Source: Winogradskyella endarachnes (GTDB lineage Bacteria; Bacteroidota; Bacteroidia; Flavobacteriales; Flavobacteriaceae). Taken from it: 64,000 bases of DNA. The translations under genes and the position numbers were made by a program. Of this stretch, positions 34,172-43,496 are shown in pieces. The stretch's first letter is position 1; the number at the start of each line of letters is the position of its first letter. The DNA lies in contig NZ_WOWS01000005.1 in assembly GCF_009741275.1 (NCBI RefSeq), positions 229,675 through 293,674 on the forward strand. The letters are read 5' to 3'. The notes under the pieces were generated by a model, which searched no databases, had not been told where the DNA came from, and was given only the letters and a program-made list of their open reading frames with translations.

Positions 34172-35944
34172 TTATCTAAGTTGTTTATCTATTAATGAAA
34201 TAGTTTTAGCTGCTTTATCAAAATCATTCTGCATGGTTACTTGAGTAATTGGAGTATAACGTGCCAATTCACAGTTTTCTAATATTGAAATAAAGTCTTC
34301 AATTACAGGCATCTCTACTTGACGCTCTGCTAATAAATTTTCGATTTTTTCTTTATTAAAATCACTAGTTTCAATATTTAATTTTGCTTTTAAGTAATTA
34401 TGAAGCGCTTTTTCTAAAGCTAAATAGAACGACTCTTTTTGTCCCATTGCTTTTTTAGCCTCTCCTAAATATTTTTTTGCTAATCGGTCTGCCTTTCTAA
34501 TACGGTTTCCGTCTACATCTGCATCTCTTTTGTCTTTTTGACGTCTAACAACAATTGCTAAAGGAATTGCTAAAAACGGTAATAATGTTAACGACCAAAA
34601 CGCTGTGGATTTAAAAAACGGCTCGGTTTTTATATTAGTCCAATTAGATGTGGTTTTTATAAAAGCAAACGTATTAGTATTTGTACTTATATTTTGTTTA
34701 GTAGATGCTGTTACTTTTTCAGAATTGGAGTTTCCGGCAGTTGGACCTTCAATAACATCTATTATTATCTCATCTGAACTAATACGGTTATAAGTTTCTT
34801 TCTCTGGATCGAAATATGAAAATGAAATACTTGGTACTGGATATTTACCTCTATATTGTGGCACAATAGTATAAGTGTCTGCAATACTACCTTGCATTCC
34901 ACTTGTATTTGTTCTTATGTTTTCTTTATGTTCTGGCTCGTATACTTCTAATGAGCTCGGTACCGTTAATTTTGGTAGTTCAAATAACTTTAAATTACCT
35001 TTACCTGTAACCTCGATTTTAGCTTGCAGAGACTCTGATGCAGTTAATTGTGTTTTTGAGGTGGTAACTTTAAAAGAAAAGTTCCCAACAGCACCTTTAA
35101 AATCTGAAGGCTTACCGTTTTCTGGTAATGGCTTTACATTAATCGTTCTACTACCCGCTGTAACCTCTTTTGGTACTTTAGTGACTAAACGTCTTCCAAA
35201 AATATCAAACTTATTTGAACGTACCTCTGCAGTAATATCCATTACTAAAGGTTCAATTTTTAATTGTCCTGTTTTTTGCGGATAGAGTACTGTTTTTCTT
35301 AAAATAACGTAACGGTAATTTTTACCTTTATACTCACCTTCTAAAATATTTAACCCTTTTATATCAATATTCTGACTCCAAAAGTCGTTGTATCTTGGAA
35401 TTTCCTTTTCTCTCCAATTACTACTTACACCTATTTCTTCTGAAACATATAACTTATAAACTACTGTTATAGCTTCATTTAAATAAGGATTAGTATTTGA
35501 TATCTCAGCAACTAAATGAATGTTTTCTTCAGCCATGTCTGAAGCTGCTGTATTACCATTGGGCTTTTTTACTGCTTTTGTAACTTCAATGGTAATGGGA
35601 AATGTTTTATAGGTTTCGCCATCTATCTCTATTGTCGCTTGCTTTATGGTAAATTTCCCTTTCTTTTTTGGTGCTAAAAAATAGGTATATGTTTTATTGT
35701 AAGAGCGATGACCGTTTCTAGAATAATTACTAACTGAAGTATTAGGACCACCAACCACATCAAAATCTGCAAAACTAGGTGGTTCAAAATTATCACCATC
35801 TTGATTCATCTCAAAGTCTATACGTAAGCGTTCATTAAGACCTAGTTTTTTCTTGCTCACCTTAGCCTCAAACTTAACCTGTGCAGATGTTATACTTGCA
35901 AAAAGTATAAAGCCTATTATTGATATGTTTTTTATTAATTTCAT
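34172..35944 (-). CDS. batD: BatD: oxygen-tolerance family protein
   Basis: About 590 residues starting from the ATG at 35944 (MKLIKNISII); the longer frame to 35959 lacks a better start. Signal peptide ending ITSAQ. Large periplasmic beta-sandwich region with BatD signatures (KVSKKKLGLNERLRIDFEMNQDG, PFSAVGNFSFKVTTSKTQL-type segment) and a transmembrane helix near residue 455 (AFWSLTLLPFLAIPLAIVV), then a helical cytoplasmic tail. Partner of the von Willebrand BatA/BatB proteins. Confidence 0.9.
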   Translation of the reverse strand: MKLIKNISIIGFILFASITSAQVKFEAKVSKKKLGLNERLRIDFEMNQDGDNFEPPSFADFDVVGGPNTSVSNYSRNGHRSYNKTYTYFLAPKKKGKFTIKQATIEIDGETYKTFPITIEVTKAVKKPNGNTAASDMAEENIHLVAEISNTNPYLNEAITVVYKLYVSEEIGVSSNWREKEIPRYNDFWSQNIDIKGLNILEGEYKGKNYRYVILRKTVLYPQKTGQLKIEPLVMDITAEVRSNKFDIFGRRLVTKVPKEVTAGSRTINVKPLPENGKPSDFKGAVGNFSFKVTTSKTQLTASESLQAKIEVTGKGNLKLFELPKLTVPSSLEVYEPEHKENIRTNTSGMQGSIADTYTIVPQYRGKYPVPSISFSYFDPEKETYNRISSDEIIIDVIEGPTAGNSNSEKVTASTKQNISTNTNTFAFIKTTSNWTNIKTEPFFKSTAFWSLTLLPFLAIPLAIVVRRQKDKRDADVDGNRIRKADRLAKKYLGEAKKAMGQKESFYLALEKALHNYLKAKLNIETSDFNKEKIENLLAERQVEMPVIEDFISILENCELARYTPITQVTMQNDFDKAAKTISLIDKQLR

Positions 35945-35964
35945 TGTTATAAATACCAACTAAA

Positions 35965-36798
35965 CTACCAATCTTTTTCGGTTTTAACCTTAACTCCTTT
36001 TTGCTTTTCAGCATTCATTTTTTCTTGGACCTTCTGTTCTTGATTTTGCATAGCTTCTAGAATATTCTTCATTTGCTGTGGCGACATTTGTCCTGGTTTT
36101 GGTTTTTGTTTTTGGTTTTTATCTTTATCATTCTTATCTCCTTTACCATCATCTTTCTTATCATCTTTTGGCTTTCCTTCATCATCTTTATCCTTATCAC
36201 CATCCTTTTTATCTTGATCGCCTTCGTCCTTTTTATCTTGATTGTCTTTGTTTTCGTCTTCCTTTTTTTCTTGATCTTCTTTATCTTGTTGATCCTCTTT
36301 ATTATCGTCTTTTTTATCATCTTCGCCGCCACCATCTTTTTGTTGGTCTGCGCACTGTTTAGCTATGGCAAAATTGTAGCGTGTTTCTTCATCATTAGGA
36401 TTACTTCTAAGTGCATTTTTGTAAGCTTCAACGGCTTCCTTACATTGCTTACTTTCCATTAATATATTACCTAAATTATGAAACGCTCTGTGTTTTTCAA
36501 CTTTATTTGAGGCATTTTTTGCAGCTTCTTGTGTTCTAAATAAAGCTTCATTAAAACTTCCTTTTTTGTAATAAGAATGTGCTAAATTATAAGAACCAAC
36601 GGCTTTACTTGGTGCTTTTGATATTGCTTTGCGGTACGCCATTTCAGCTTCAACATAATTATCTCCACTTACTAATTCATTGGCTTCATAAACAAAATTA
36701 GTAGCGTTTTTCTCGGCTTCTAATTGTGCTTTATTTTCATCTTGTGAAAAACCAAAACTACCAAAAGTTAATATTAAGAGTAATGTATATAGTTTCAT
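35965..36798 (-). CDS. batC: BatC-like TPR protein with K/D/E-rich tail
   Basis: 277 residues with a signal peptide ending LTFGSFGFSQ. TPR repeats occupy about 30-155 (AVGSYNLAHSYYKKGSFNEALF, HRAFHNLGNILMESKQCKEAV, ALRSNPNDEETRYNFAIAK). Residues about 165-235 are an extreme low-complexity stretch made of D, K, E, Q and G, followed by a Q/M/K-rich helix (SPQQMKNILEAMQNQEQKVQEKM). The TPR part is BatC-like; the charged linker is often present in flavobacterial versions. Lies between batB and batD in the operon. Confidence 0.82.
   Translation of the reverse strand: MKLYTLLLILTFGSFGFSQDENKAQLEAEKNATNFVYEANELVSGDNYVEAEMAYRKAISKAPSKAVGSYNLAHSYYKKGSFNEALFRTQEAAKNASNKVEKHRAFHNLGNILMESKQCKEAVEAYKNALRSNPNDEETRYNFAIAKQCADQQKDGGGEDDKKDDNKEDQQDKEDQEKKEDENKDNQDKKDEGDQDKKDGDKDKDDEGKPKDDKKDDGKGDKNDKDKNQKQKPKPGQMSPQQMKNILEAMQNQEQKVQEKMNAEKQKGVKVKTEKDW
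36090..36335 (-). repeat. low-complexity DKE-coding tract in batC
   Basis: The coding strand is almost pure A/G with frequent GATAAAGA-like units and little C or T, encoding D, K, E, Q and G. Long open frames in the other reading frames here are a consequence of this composition and not genes. Confidence 0.75.
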
Positions 36799-36866
36799 GT
36801 TTATCTTATTATATAATGCAACTTCTAAATTACTAAAGCATTCAATGACTTAGCGTTAAAGAAATT

Positions 36867-37904
36867 CTAAAAATTTTCATTGAATAAGTTAAGTTTTTTC
36901 AACCATTCCGTTTTTCTTTCTAACAAGAAAATATCAATAAACAACAATAAAATTCCTAAACCAAGAAACCATTGAAATTGGTCTTTAAAATCTGCAATTT
37001 GCTTAGATTCAAATTCTTGTTTGTCCATTTTAGCGAGTTCATCTTTTATAGTATTAACCACTTCTGAAGTATTACTACCGTTGATATAAACACCATTAGC
37101 TTCTGCTGCAATTTCTTTTAATGTAGTTTCATCTAATCTGGTAATTACGGTTTCGCCATTATTATCTTTTTTATAATTTAAGATAACACCATTTCGTTTT
37201 ATTGGAATTGGTCCTCCTTTTAAATCGCCTACACCTACTGTTAAAATTCTTATACCTTGCTCGGCAGCTTCTTCTGCGACATTTAAGGCTTCACCATCGT
37301 GATCTTCACCATCTGAAATGATTATTAATACACGATTAGCTTGGTCTTCATTATCAAAATATGTTTTTGAAAGTTGAATTGCTTCACTAATTGCTGTTCC
37401 TTGTGAAGACATCATATCTGTATTCATGTTCTGTAAAAACATCTTAGCAGAAGCATAATCTGTTGTTATTGGCAATTGCGGAAACGCTTTACCAGCATAT
37501 GCAATTATACCTACACGATCACTTACTAAACTATTAACAATTTGGGTTACCAATTGCTTAGATTTATCTAATCTGTTTGGCGCAATGTCCTCGGCTAACA
37601 TACTTTTAGAAACGTCTATCGCAAATACCACATCTACACCTTCGCTTCTTACAGTTTCTAGTTTTGTACCAATTTTAGGATTTACTAATGCTAAGGATAA
37701 ACACGCAAATGCACCACAAAGCACTACCACTTTTAATATGCTTTTAAATAATGATTGATTGGGACTTAAGCGTTTTAACAATACAGAATCCGCAAATTTT
37801 TTCTGTGCAGAACGACGCCATAGCTGAAGAAAAACAAACAGCAAAATGATGACCGGAATTACCAGTAACGTCCAAAACCATATTTTTTCATCGAGTCTAA
37901 ACAA
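36867..37904 (-). CDS. batB: BatB: von Willebrand A domain membrane protein
   Basis: 345 residues. Two N-terminal membrane helices (10-30, about 58-76), then a von Willebrand A domain with a metal-adhesion motif DVSKS at 97-101 (DxSxS), and a C-terminal membrane helix (WFLGLGILLLFIDIFLL). The start is a TTG at 37904, overlapping the end of batA by 8 bases; no ATG gives a proper N-terminus. Second of two paralogous VWA proteins in the Bat operon. Confidence 0.88.
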   Translation of the reverse strand: MFRLDEKIWFWTLLVIPVIILLFVFLQLWRRSAQKKFADSVLLKRLSPNQSLFKSILKVVVLCGAFACLSLALVNPKIGTKLETVRSEGVDVVFAIDVSKSMLAEDIAPNRLDKSKQLVTQIVNSLVSDRVGIIAYAGKAFPQLPITTDYASAKMFLQNMNTDMMSSQGTAISEAIQLSKTYFDNEDQANRVLIIISDGEDHDGEALNVAEEAAEQGIRILTVGVGDLKGGPIPIKRNGVILNYKKDNNGETVITRLDETTLKEIAAEANGVYINGSNTSEVVNTIKDELAKMDKQEFESKQIADFKDQFQWFLGLGILLLFIDIFLLERKTEWLKKLNLFNENF

Positions 37905-38901
37905 AGCTTCTAAATATTGTATTTCTTAATAATAATTCTATCAACAACAATAAACCACCTAAAAGAATAAATGGTCTGTATTTTTCATCGTAGTTATAGT
38001 ATTTCTTTTCTTCTATTTCTGTTTTTTCAAGCTTATTGATTTCATCATAAATCTGAGCTAATTTATCATTATTTGTTGCTCTAAAATACTTTCCGCCTGT
38101 TTCCTCTGCAATTTGCTTCAATAAAGTTTCGTCTATTTCTACTTGTGCTCTACCATATCTAAACGTACCATTGTTATTAAACCCAATTGGTGATAACGCC
38201 ATTCCGTTTGTACCTAAGCCAATAGTGTAAACTTTAATACCATACTCTACAGCAAGCTCACTAGCAATTTTTGGATCTATGAACCCAGAATTATTAACAC
38301 CATCCGTTAACAGTATAATCACTTTACTCTTAGCTCTACTATCTTTTAGGCGATTAACTGAGGTTGCTAACCCCATCCCAATTGCTGTACCTGTTTCAAT
38401 TATAGTATTGTATTTTATATCTCTTAACGAGCGCTGTACAATAGATTTATCACTTGTAATAGGGGTTTTAGTATAGGCTTCTCCTGCATATTCTACCAAA
38501 CCAATTCTATCACTTGGACGACCATCTATAAAATCTGCTGCCACTTCTTTTAAGGCATCTAATCGATTAGGACGTAAATCTTTTGCCAGCATACTTGCCG
38601 ATACATCAATGGCCATTACAATGTCTATTCCGCTAGTAGTTTTTGTTCTTGTAGAAACATCTACCGTTCTTGGTCTTGCTAATGCTAAAATTAAAAGACC
38701 CAACGCTATTAAACGCAAAGCAAACAATACATGCTTAAACTTTGACCAAAAAGACGATGTACTTTTAAAGCCTTGTGTGGTAGACATCTTTAATTCTGCT
38801 GTTTGCTTATGGTGCTTAAACACATACCAAACTATAGCTAATGGCAAAACCAATAGCAACCAGAAAAATTCTTTATTTAAAAATTCTATATTTTCTAACA
38901 T
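37897..38901 (-). CDS. batA: BatA: von Willebrand A domain membrane protein
   Basis: 334 residues. N-terminal anchor (FFWLLLVLPLAIVWYVF) and second helix (ALRLIALGLLILALA) precede a VWA domain with metal-binding motif DVSAS at 99-103 and the conserved TGTAIGMGL and LLTDGVNNSG segments. A C-terminal membrane helix ends the protein. Its ATG overlaps the stop of the upstream gene by one base. Confidence 0.9.
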   Translation of the reverse strand: MLENIEFLNKEFFWLLLVLPLAIVWYVFKHHKQTAELKMSTTQGFKSTSSFWSKFKHVLFALRLIALGLLILALARPRTVDVSTRTKTTSGIDIVMAIDVSASMLAKDLRPNRLDALKEVAADFIDGRPSDRIGLVEYAGEAYTKTPITSDKSIVQRSLRDIKYNTIIETGTAIGMGLATSVNRLKDSRAKSKVIILLTDGVNNSGFIDPKIASELAVEYGIKVYTIGLGTNGMALSPIGFNNNGTFRYGRAQVEIDETLLKQIAEETGGKYFRATNNDKLAQIYDEINKLEKTEIEEKKYYNYDEKYRPFILLGGLLLLIELLLRNTIFRSFV

Positions 38902-40622
38902 TAGTTATTCTCTTCTTCTACGTCGTCTGGTTTTAACTCTATGGAATCTGTAATACGTTCTACCATATCATCTGCATACGAATCGTTTTTAGGAAATGTT
39001 ATTATTATTTGTTGTAATACATTTTCATTTGCAAAACATAACAATTCATATTTAGCATCTACGCCATATTCCGTATTTGGCATTTTAATACTTAACGTTC
39101 CAAATGTTTTTAAGCCTTCAGCTCCATTTGGTGTTGTAAATTTTTCGCGTTTAACTGAAATATTACTAGCGCCCTGAGCTTCAAAACCTTTTATACTTTC
39201 TTCAGAAACTTTTAATAAATCGAACATTGGTTCTTTTTCTTCACCATCTTGAGCTACTTGCTGCTGCTGCGGCACTTTGGCAGTTGTTGTGTTAATTACA
39301 ACACTAAAGACGTCTAATAAAGTACCATAAGCAAAAGTGGTCATGGATAGTTTCTCTTTTAACTCATCTGGTAAATTAGCATCTACGCGTTTTAAGACTT
39401 TTGGTGTATCGATCCAAACAGGTGGAAATCCATAGGCACTCTCTACCCAATCACCTTCTAAAAGTTCTTTACTCTCATGGCCAATTATAGTATCTTTTAC
39501 ATAACCAAAACCATACTTTACACCAAAGCCAACAAATGTTGCTACAATAAGAAAGATAGAAATAGCGACTGTTATATATATTTTCTTTCGCTTCTTTTTA
39601 CGTTCTTGCTCCTCTTTATATTTTTGGTCTAATAATTTTTCTTCTTCAGATGGTTCTGGCAAACTTATTCTTACATTATCAATAGCTTTGTCTATTGTAG
39701 TCTTATCCATTTTAGCTAACTCTACATCTGGCGCAGATTTGGCAAATTTCACTAAATCGGCACGTTGTAAAATTGATTCTATATGTAATATTGTTTCTTT
39801 AGATAATGGAATTTGGTTACCATCTTTCAATAAATTTAAACGTGCAATAAGTTCTGCAGTTGTACTTTCTAAAGCACGATCGTAAACTTTTTCGTCTAAG
39901 TATTTTCTAATTATAAAGGTTAATTCTGAGTAATATTCTTTAACTTCTGAACGCAACAAATACTCACTTATATCTAATTTCTCTAGTGCTAATTTTGCTC
40001 TGTCATATGGAGGTAAAAGCGCAATTTCTTCTTCTTCAGTTAGTGGTTTTTGCCTCCAAATAAACCAGTACAGTAAAAAGGCAACTATAGCAATTGCTAA
40101 CAAGGTTATGAGAAGCCATTTCCACCAATCACTAAAAGCTTTTTCTACTTCTATTATTGGTTTAATATCATAGAGTTTTTGTTTGGTAGTATCAACTACA
40201 ACCGTATTTACAGCAACTTTTAAAGAGTCTGTAAAAAAAGCTTTTTCGTCTATTATTATTTTTTGTCTTGGAATAGTATAAGCGCCAGAATCAAATTGCG
40301 TGAGTTTATAAATTCTAGATAATAAATACTTTGACTCTCTTTTAGTTGTATCTATTTCTAAAGCTTCTACAGCTTCTAAAGGTGCAAAGGTTTGCCCTTC
40401 TGGAAAAACAACTAAGGATAACGTATCTGCTTCAACCTTTATTTTGTAGTTTATTTGCTCGCCTATTCTAATTTTTGTGGTATCTATTTCTGAAGTAACT
40501 TGTGCAAAAGAGGAAAAAGAACCTAGAAAAAAGAAAATGAACGATAGACCTAAAATAGACAGCCATTTCTGGTAACCTTTTATTTCTATAATTCTAATAA
40601 ATATGTTGTTTTGTCTGTTCAT
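38901..40622 (-). CDS. Bat-operon membrane protein, BatD-related, two transmembrane segments
   Basis: About 573 residues. Signal peptide (ending SFSSFAQ), a periplasmic beta region (VTSEIDTTKIRIGEQINYKIKVEADTL, like BatD beta-sandwiches), a transmembrane helix near 170 (WWKWLLITLLAIAIVAFLLYWFIW), a helical cytoplasmic part, a second transmembrane helix near 345 (IYITVAISIFLIVATFVGF) and a C-terminal domain. The part before the second helix is typical of the unnamed protein between DUF58 and BatA in flavobacterial Bat operons. I do not recognise the C-terminal domain. Start at 40622 (MNRQNN) or 40637 (MKRLKM). Confidence 0.75.
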   Translation of the reverse strand: MNRQNNIFIRIIEIKGYQKWLSILGLSFIFFFLGSFSSFAQVTSEIDTTKIRIGEQINYKIKVEADTLSLVVFPEGQTFAPLEAVEALEIDTTKRESKYLLSRIYKLTQFDSGAYTIPRQKIIIDEKAFFTDSLKVAVNTVVVDTTKQKLYDIKPIIEVEKAFSDWWKWLLITLLAIAIVAFLLYWFIWRQKPLTEEEEIALLPPYDRAKLALEKLDISEYLLRSEVKEYYSELTFIIRKYLDEKVYDRALESTTAELIARLNLLKDGNQIPLSKETILHIESILQRADLVKFAKSAPDVELAKMDKTTIDKAIDNVRISLPEPSEEEKLLDQKYKEEQERKKKRKKIYITVAISIFLIVATFVGFGVKYGFGYVKDTIIGHESKELLEGDWVESAYGFPPVWIDTPKVLKRVDANLPDELKEKLSMTTFAYGTLLDVFSVVINTTTAKVPQQQQVAQDGEEKEPMFDLLKVSEESIKGFEAQGASNISVKREKFTTPNGAEGLKTFGTLSIKMPNTEYGVDAKYELLCFANENVLQQIIITFPKNDSYADDMVERITDSIELKPDDVEEENN

Positions 40623-40658
40623 TTTTAATCGCTTCATCAATCGGTCTTCAAATATAAT

Positions 40659-41522
40659 TTAGCGCTGTTTAAAATAGCCTAATAATTTTTTAACATAGCT
40701 TTCATCTACACGACAATCAATTGCACCTGCTCCAGATTTTGCAAAACTATCTTTAAAATAGTTTACTTTCTCATTGTAAAACTTACCGTATTCTAATCGC
40801 GTTTTTTTAGACCCTGTATTTACTAACATTAGCGCACCTGTTTCTACATCTTCCATTTGTACCATGCCTAGGTTAGGAATTTCGGCTTCATGTTTATCGT
40901 AAATTCTTATCCCTGTTATATCGTGTCTGCCAGCTGCTATTTTAAGATTATGCTTGTACTCATCTGCCACAAAATCTGAGAGAATAAATACAATTGCTTT
41001 TTTCTTCATTACATTAGACAAAAACTTTAAAGCTTCACTTACATTAGTTTGTTTACTTTTTGGCTGAAACTCTAATAGTTCTCTAATAATTCTAAGTACA
41101 TGTGAACGTCCTTTTTTGGGCGGAATAAATAATTCTATTTCATCTGAAAATAAAATTAAACCTATCTTATCATTATTCTGAGTGGCAGAAAATGCCAAAG
41201 TTGCTGCAATTTCTGTTACAATTTCGTCTTTAAATTGATTTTTTGTTCCGAAGAGTTTACTGCCTGAGACATCTGCCATAAGCATCATGGTGAGTTCTCG
41301 TTCTTCTTCAAAAACTTTTATGTGTGGCAGATTTGTTCTTGCTGTAACATTCCAATCTATATTTCTTACATCATCACCAAACTGATATTGACGCACTTCA
41401 GAAAAAGTCATACCACGACCTTTGAAAGTAGAGTGATATTCGCCTCCAAATATATGATCAGACAAACGACGTGTCTTAATCTCTATTTTTCGTACTTTAT
41501 TAAGTAGTTCCTTAGTGTCCAT
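40659..41522 (-). CDS. DUF58 domain protein
   Basis: 287 residues, cytoplasmic, a DUF58/VWA-like domain: GRGMTFSEVRQYQFGDDVRNIDWNVTAR, then LMADVSGSKLFG (degenerate metal-adhesion motif) and FILSDFVADEY. The family is regularly encoded beside MoxR ATPases. Second gene of the operon, 110 bases downstream of moxR. Confidence 0.9.
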   Translation of the reverse strand: MDTKELLNKVRKIEIKTRRLSDHIFGGEYHSTFKGRGMTFSEVRQYQFGDDVRNIDWNVTARTNLPHIKVFEEERELTMMLMADVSGSKLFGTKNQFKDEIVTEIAATLAFSATQNNDKIGLILFSDEIELFIPPKKGRSHVLRIIRELLEFQPKSKQTNVSEALKFLSNVMKKKAIVFILSDFVADEYKHNLKIAAGRHDITGIRIYDKHEAEIPNLGMVQMEDVETGALMLVNTGSKKTRLEYGKFYNEKVNYFKDSFAKSGAGAIDCRVDESYVKKLLGYFKQR

Positions 41523-41632
41523 AAGCCCATCCTAAATCCTTCCTAACAGGAAGAACCTGATAATTTTTCAATTTTAGTTTTTGATGATTGATTAAAGTTT
41601 TCTCCTTTGGGGAATTAAAGGCGGCTTCGTTT

Positions 41633-42634
41633 CTAAGGCACCTCAATCTCGTTAACAATCTTATTAATAATGTCTTCTGAAGTTATATTTTCTGCTTCGG
41701 CTTCGTAGGTGATTCCTATTCTATGGCGCAATATATCATGTACAACAGCACGCACATCTTCTGGTATAACATAACCTCTTCTTTTTATAAAGGCATAACA
41801 TTTTGCAGCTGTGGCTAAATTTATACTTCCACGAGGTGATGCACCAAAAGAAATAAGTGGTTTTAAATCTGCTAATCTATATTTTTCTGGATAACGCGTA
41901 GCAAAGATGATATCTAGAATGTATTTTTCAATTTTTTCATCCATATATACTTCTCTTACTGCTTTTTGCGCACTTATAATTTGTTCTATTGAAACTACAG
42001 CATTTACTTTTTCGTAAGTTCCTCTTAAGTTGGCTCTTACAATCATTTGCTCTTCTTCAATTTTTGGATAATCTATAACCGTTTTTAGCATAAAACGATC
42101 CACTTGTGCTTCTGGCAACGGATATGTTCCTTCTTGTTCAACAGGGTTCATAGTGGCCATTACAAGAAACGGCTTGTCTAATTTAAAGGTGTCATCTCCA
42201 ATAGTTACTTGTTTTTCTTGCATGGCTTCTAACAAAGCAGACTGCACTTTTGCAGGTGCTCTATTAATCTCATCTGCTAATACAAAATTGGCAAAAATTG
42301 GTCCTTTTTTAATAGTGAAATCATTTTCTTTCATATTAAAAATCAACGTACCTACAACATCTGCTGGCAGTAAATCTGGTGTAAACTGAATTCTACTAAA
42401 ACTAGCGTCTATTGCTTTAGATAAGGTGTTAATCGCTAAAGTTTTTGCTAAACCTGGCACACCTTCTAATAAAATATGACCTTGACCTAATAAACCGATA
42501 AGCAAACGCTCTACCATGTGTTTTTGACCTACAATTACCTTATTCATTTCTAAGGTTAGCAAGTCTACAAAAGCACTTTCTTTTTCTATCTTTTCATTAA
42601 TTGACTTAATGTCAACTGTACTCGTTTCTTCCAT
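41633..42634 (-). CDS. MoxR-family AAA+ ATPase
   Basis: About 333 residues. AAA+ core with Walker A GVPGLAKT, Walker B VLADEINRA, sensor region MATMNPVEQEGTYPLPEAQVDRF, and the C-terminal helical AAA lid (ASPRGSINLATAAKCYAF). MoxR proteins are chaperone-like ATPases that act with DUF58 and VWA proteins in complex assembly or maturation. ATG at 42634 is chosen, because a TACATTTG -7 element at 42653-42660 would be inside the longer frame to 42655. First gene of the Bat operon. Confidence 0.93.
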   Translation of the reverse strand: MEETSTVDIKSINEKIEKESAFVDLLTLEMNKVIVGQKHMVERLLIGLLGQGHILLEGVPGLAKTLAINTLSKAIDASFSRIQFTPDLLPADVVGTLIFNMKENDFTIKKGPIFANFVLADEINRAPAKVQSALLEAMQEKQVTIGDDTFKLDKPFLVMATMNPVEQEGTYPLPEAQVDRFMLKTVIDYPKIEEEQMIVRANLRGTYEKVNAVVSIEQIISAQKAVREVYMDEKIEKYILDIIFATRYPEKYRLADLKPLISFGASPRGSINLATAAKCYAFIKRRGYVIPEDVRAVVHDILRHRIGITYEAEAENITSEDIINKIVNEIEVP

Positions 42635-42652
42635 TATATAAGGGTTTAAGAA

Positions 42653-42660
42653 CAAATGTA
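42653..42660 (-). promoter_or_regulatory. -7 element of the moxR-bat operon
   Basis: TACATTTG on the minus strand matches TAnnTTTG, predicting a start near 42649 and a leader of about 15 bases to the ATG at 42634. No TTG at -33 is visible. Confidence 0.45.
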
Positions 42661-42759
42661 TTAATTACCATTTTAAAATCATATCTAAAAATGATTACTT
42701 AATATTTTAGAGGATGCAAAATGTTAAAATTTTTAATTAGATGCTGTTAACAATTGGTT

Positions 42760-42795
42760 AAAAAAAAAGAGTAGGATTGAAGTACTACTCTTTTT
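42760..42795 (-). terminator. terminator of the DUF4382 lipoprotein gene
   Basis: Arms AAAAAGAGTAG (42764-42774) and CTACTCTTTTT (42785-42795). Read on the minus strand, the hairpin is followed by a run of nine T. It shares its stem sequence with the terminator at 25878. Confidence 0.85.
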
Positions 42796-42827
42796 AAGAA
42801 TTAATTATGGATTAAGGTCAATTAATA

Positions 42828-43391
42828 TTAAAATTTTCTGATTTCTGTATAGAGTTTTGGATGTAAAACCATAATGTTTTCTTCTTCATTAAAACTTAAA
42901 GACTCATCTAAATCTACATGTATTTCTATCTGATAGTAATAACTGGCCTCAAAATCTCTTTTTATTAAATTAGATGGTGTATTGTTGCCATCACTCTCTA
43001 TATCTAAATTTACCAAGGTGTTATTAATATTTATAAAATTATTATCACCTAAAACTAATCTTACCTCATAGATATAAGTTGGGCTTACTTCAAAATGGTC
43101 TACTAGAAGTAATTCAGAATCACTTCTTAACTCAGACACATTATGTGTTCCTGTATTAATAGTATTTAAACTTACCCATGCGTTAGCCAAACTAGAATCT
43201 TCTTTGACTCTCACTTGCACATCTTCAATATCAAAATAAACATTATTGTATGTACTTAAATCACTTTTAAGGTTTACCGAAATATCAGCTTTATTTCCGC
43301 TTCTACCCAAATCATCTTTAGAACAACTAGAAAAAGAGATTGAAAAAATAAGCACTATTATAACAATTTTAATGTGTAGTAAATGTTTCAT
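42828..43391 (-). CDS. DUF4382-like surface lipoprotein
   Basis: About 187 residues from the ATG at 43391 (MKHLLHIK). Lipobox SFSSC (Cys23) followed by SKDD, resembling the surface-export signal of Bacteroidota lipoproteins. The mature part (ADISVNLKSDLSTYNNVYFDIEDVQVRV, DHFEVSPTYIYEVRLVLGDNN) fits the DUF4382 beta-sandwich. No enzyme motif. Function unknown; monocistronic. Confidence 0.75.
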   Translation of the reverse strand: MKHLLHIKIVIIVLIFSISFSSCSKDDLGRSGNKADISVNLKSDLSTYNNVYFDIEDVQVRVKEDSSLANAWVSLNTINTGTHNVSELRSDSELLLVDHFEVSPTYIYEVRLVLGDNNFININNTLVNLDIESDGNNTPSNLIKRDFEASYYYQIEIHVDLDESLSFNEEENIMVLHPKLYTEIRKF

Positions 43392-43496
43392 GATTAGGGA
43401 TGCTTTAATTATTATATTACAATAATATCTTATTATCAATGTTTTGAGTATTTTTACACATGAATTGCAAAAAAATACACCTAAACTGATAAATTA

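Noticed and set aside
34875..35285. 136-codon ORF antisense to batD
   Set aside because: It is a shadow of the batD coding frame, with no upstream signal and no recognisable domain.
36073..36462. Long hydrophobic plus-strand ORFs opposite batC (also 36078-36362 and minus-strand 36069-36335)
   Set aside because: They are artefacts of the A/G-rich low-complexity tract of batC; they consist of repeated I/F/L or K/I and have no plausible start or family.
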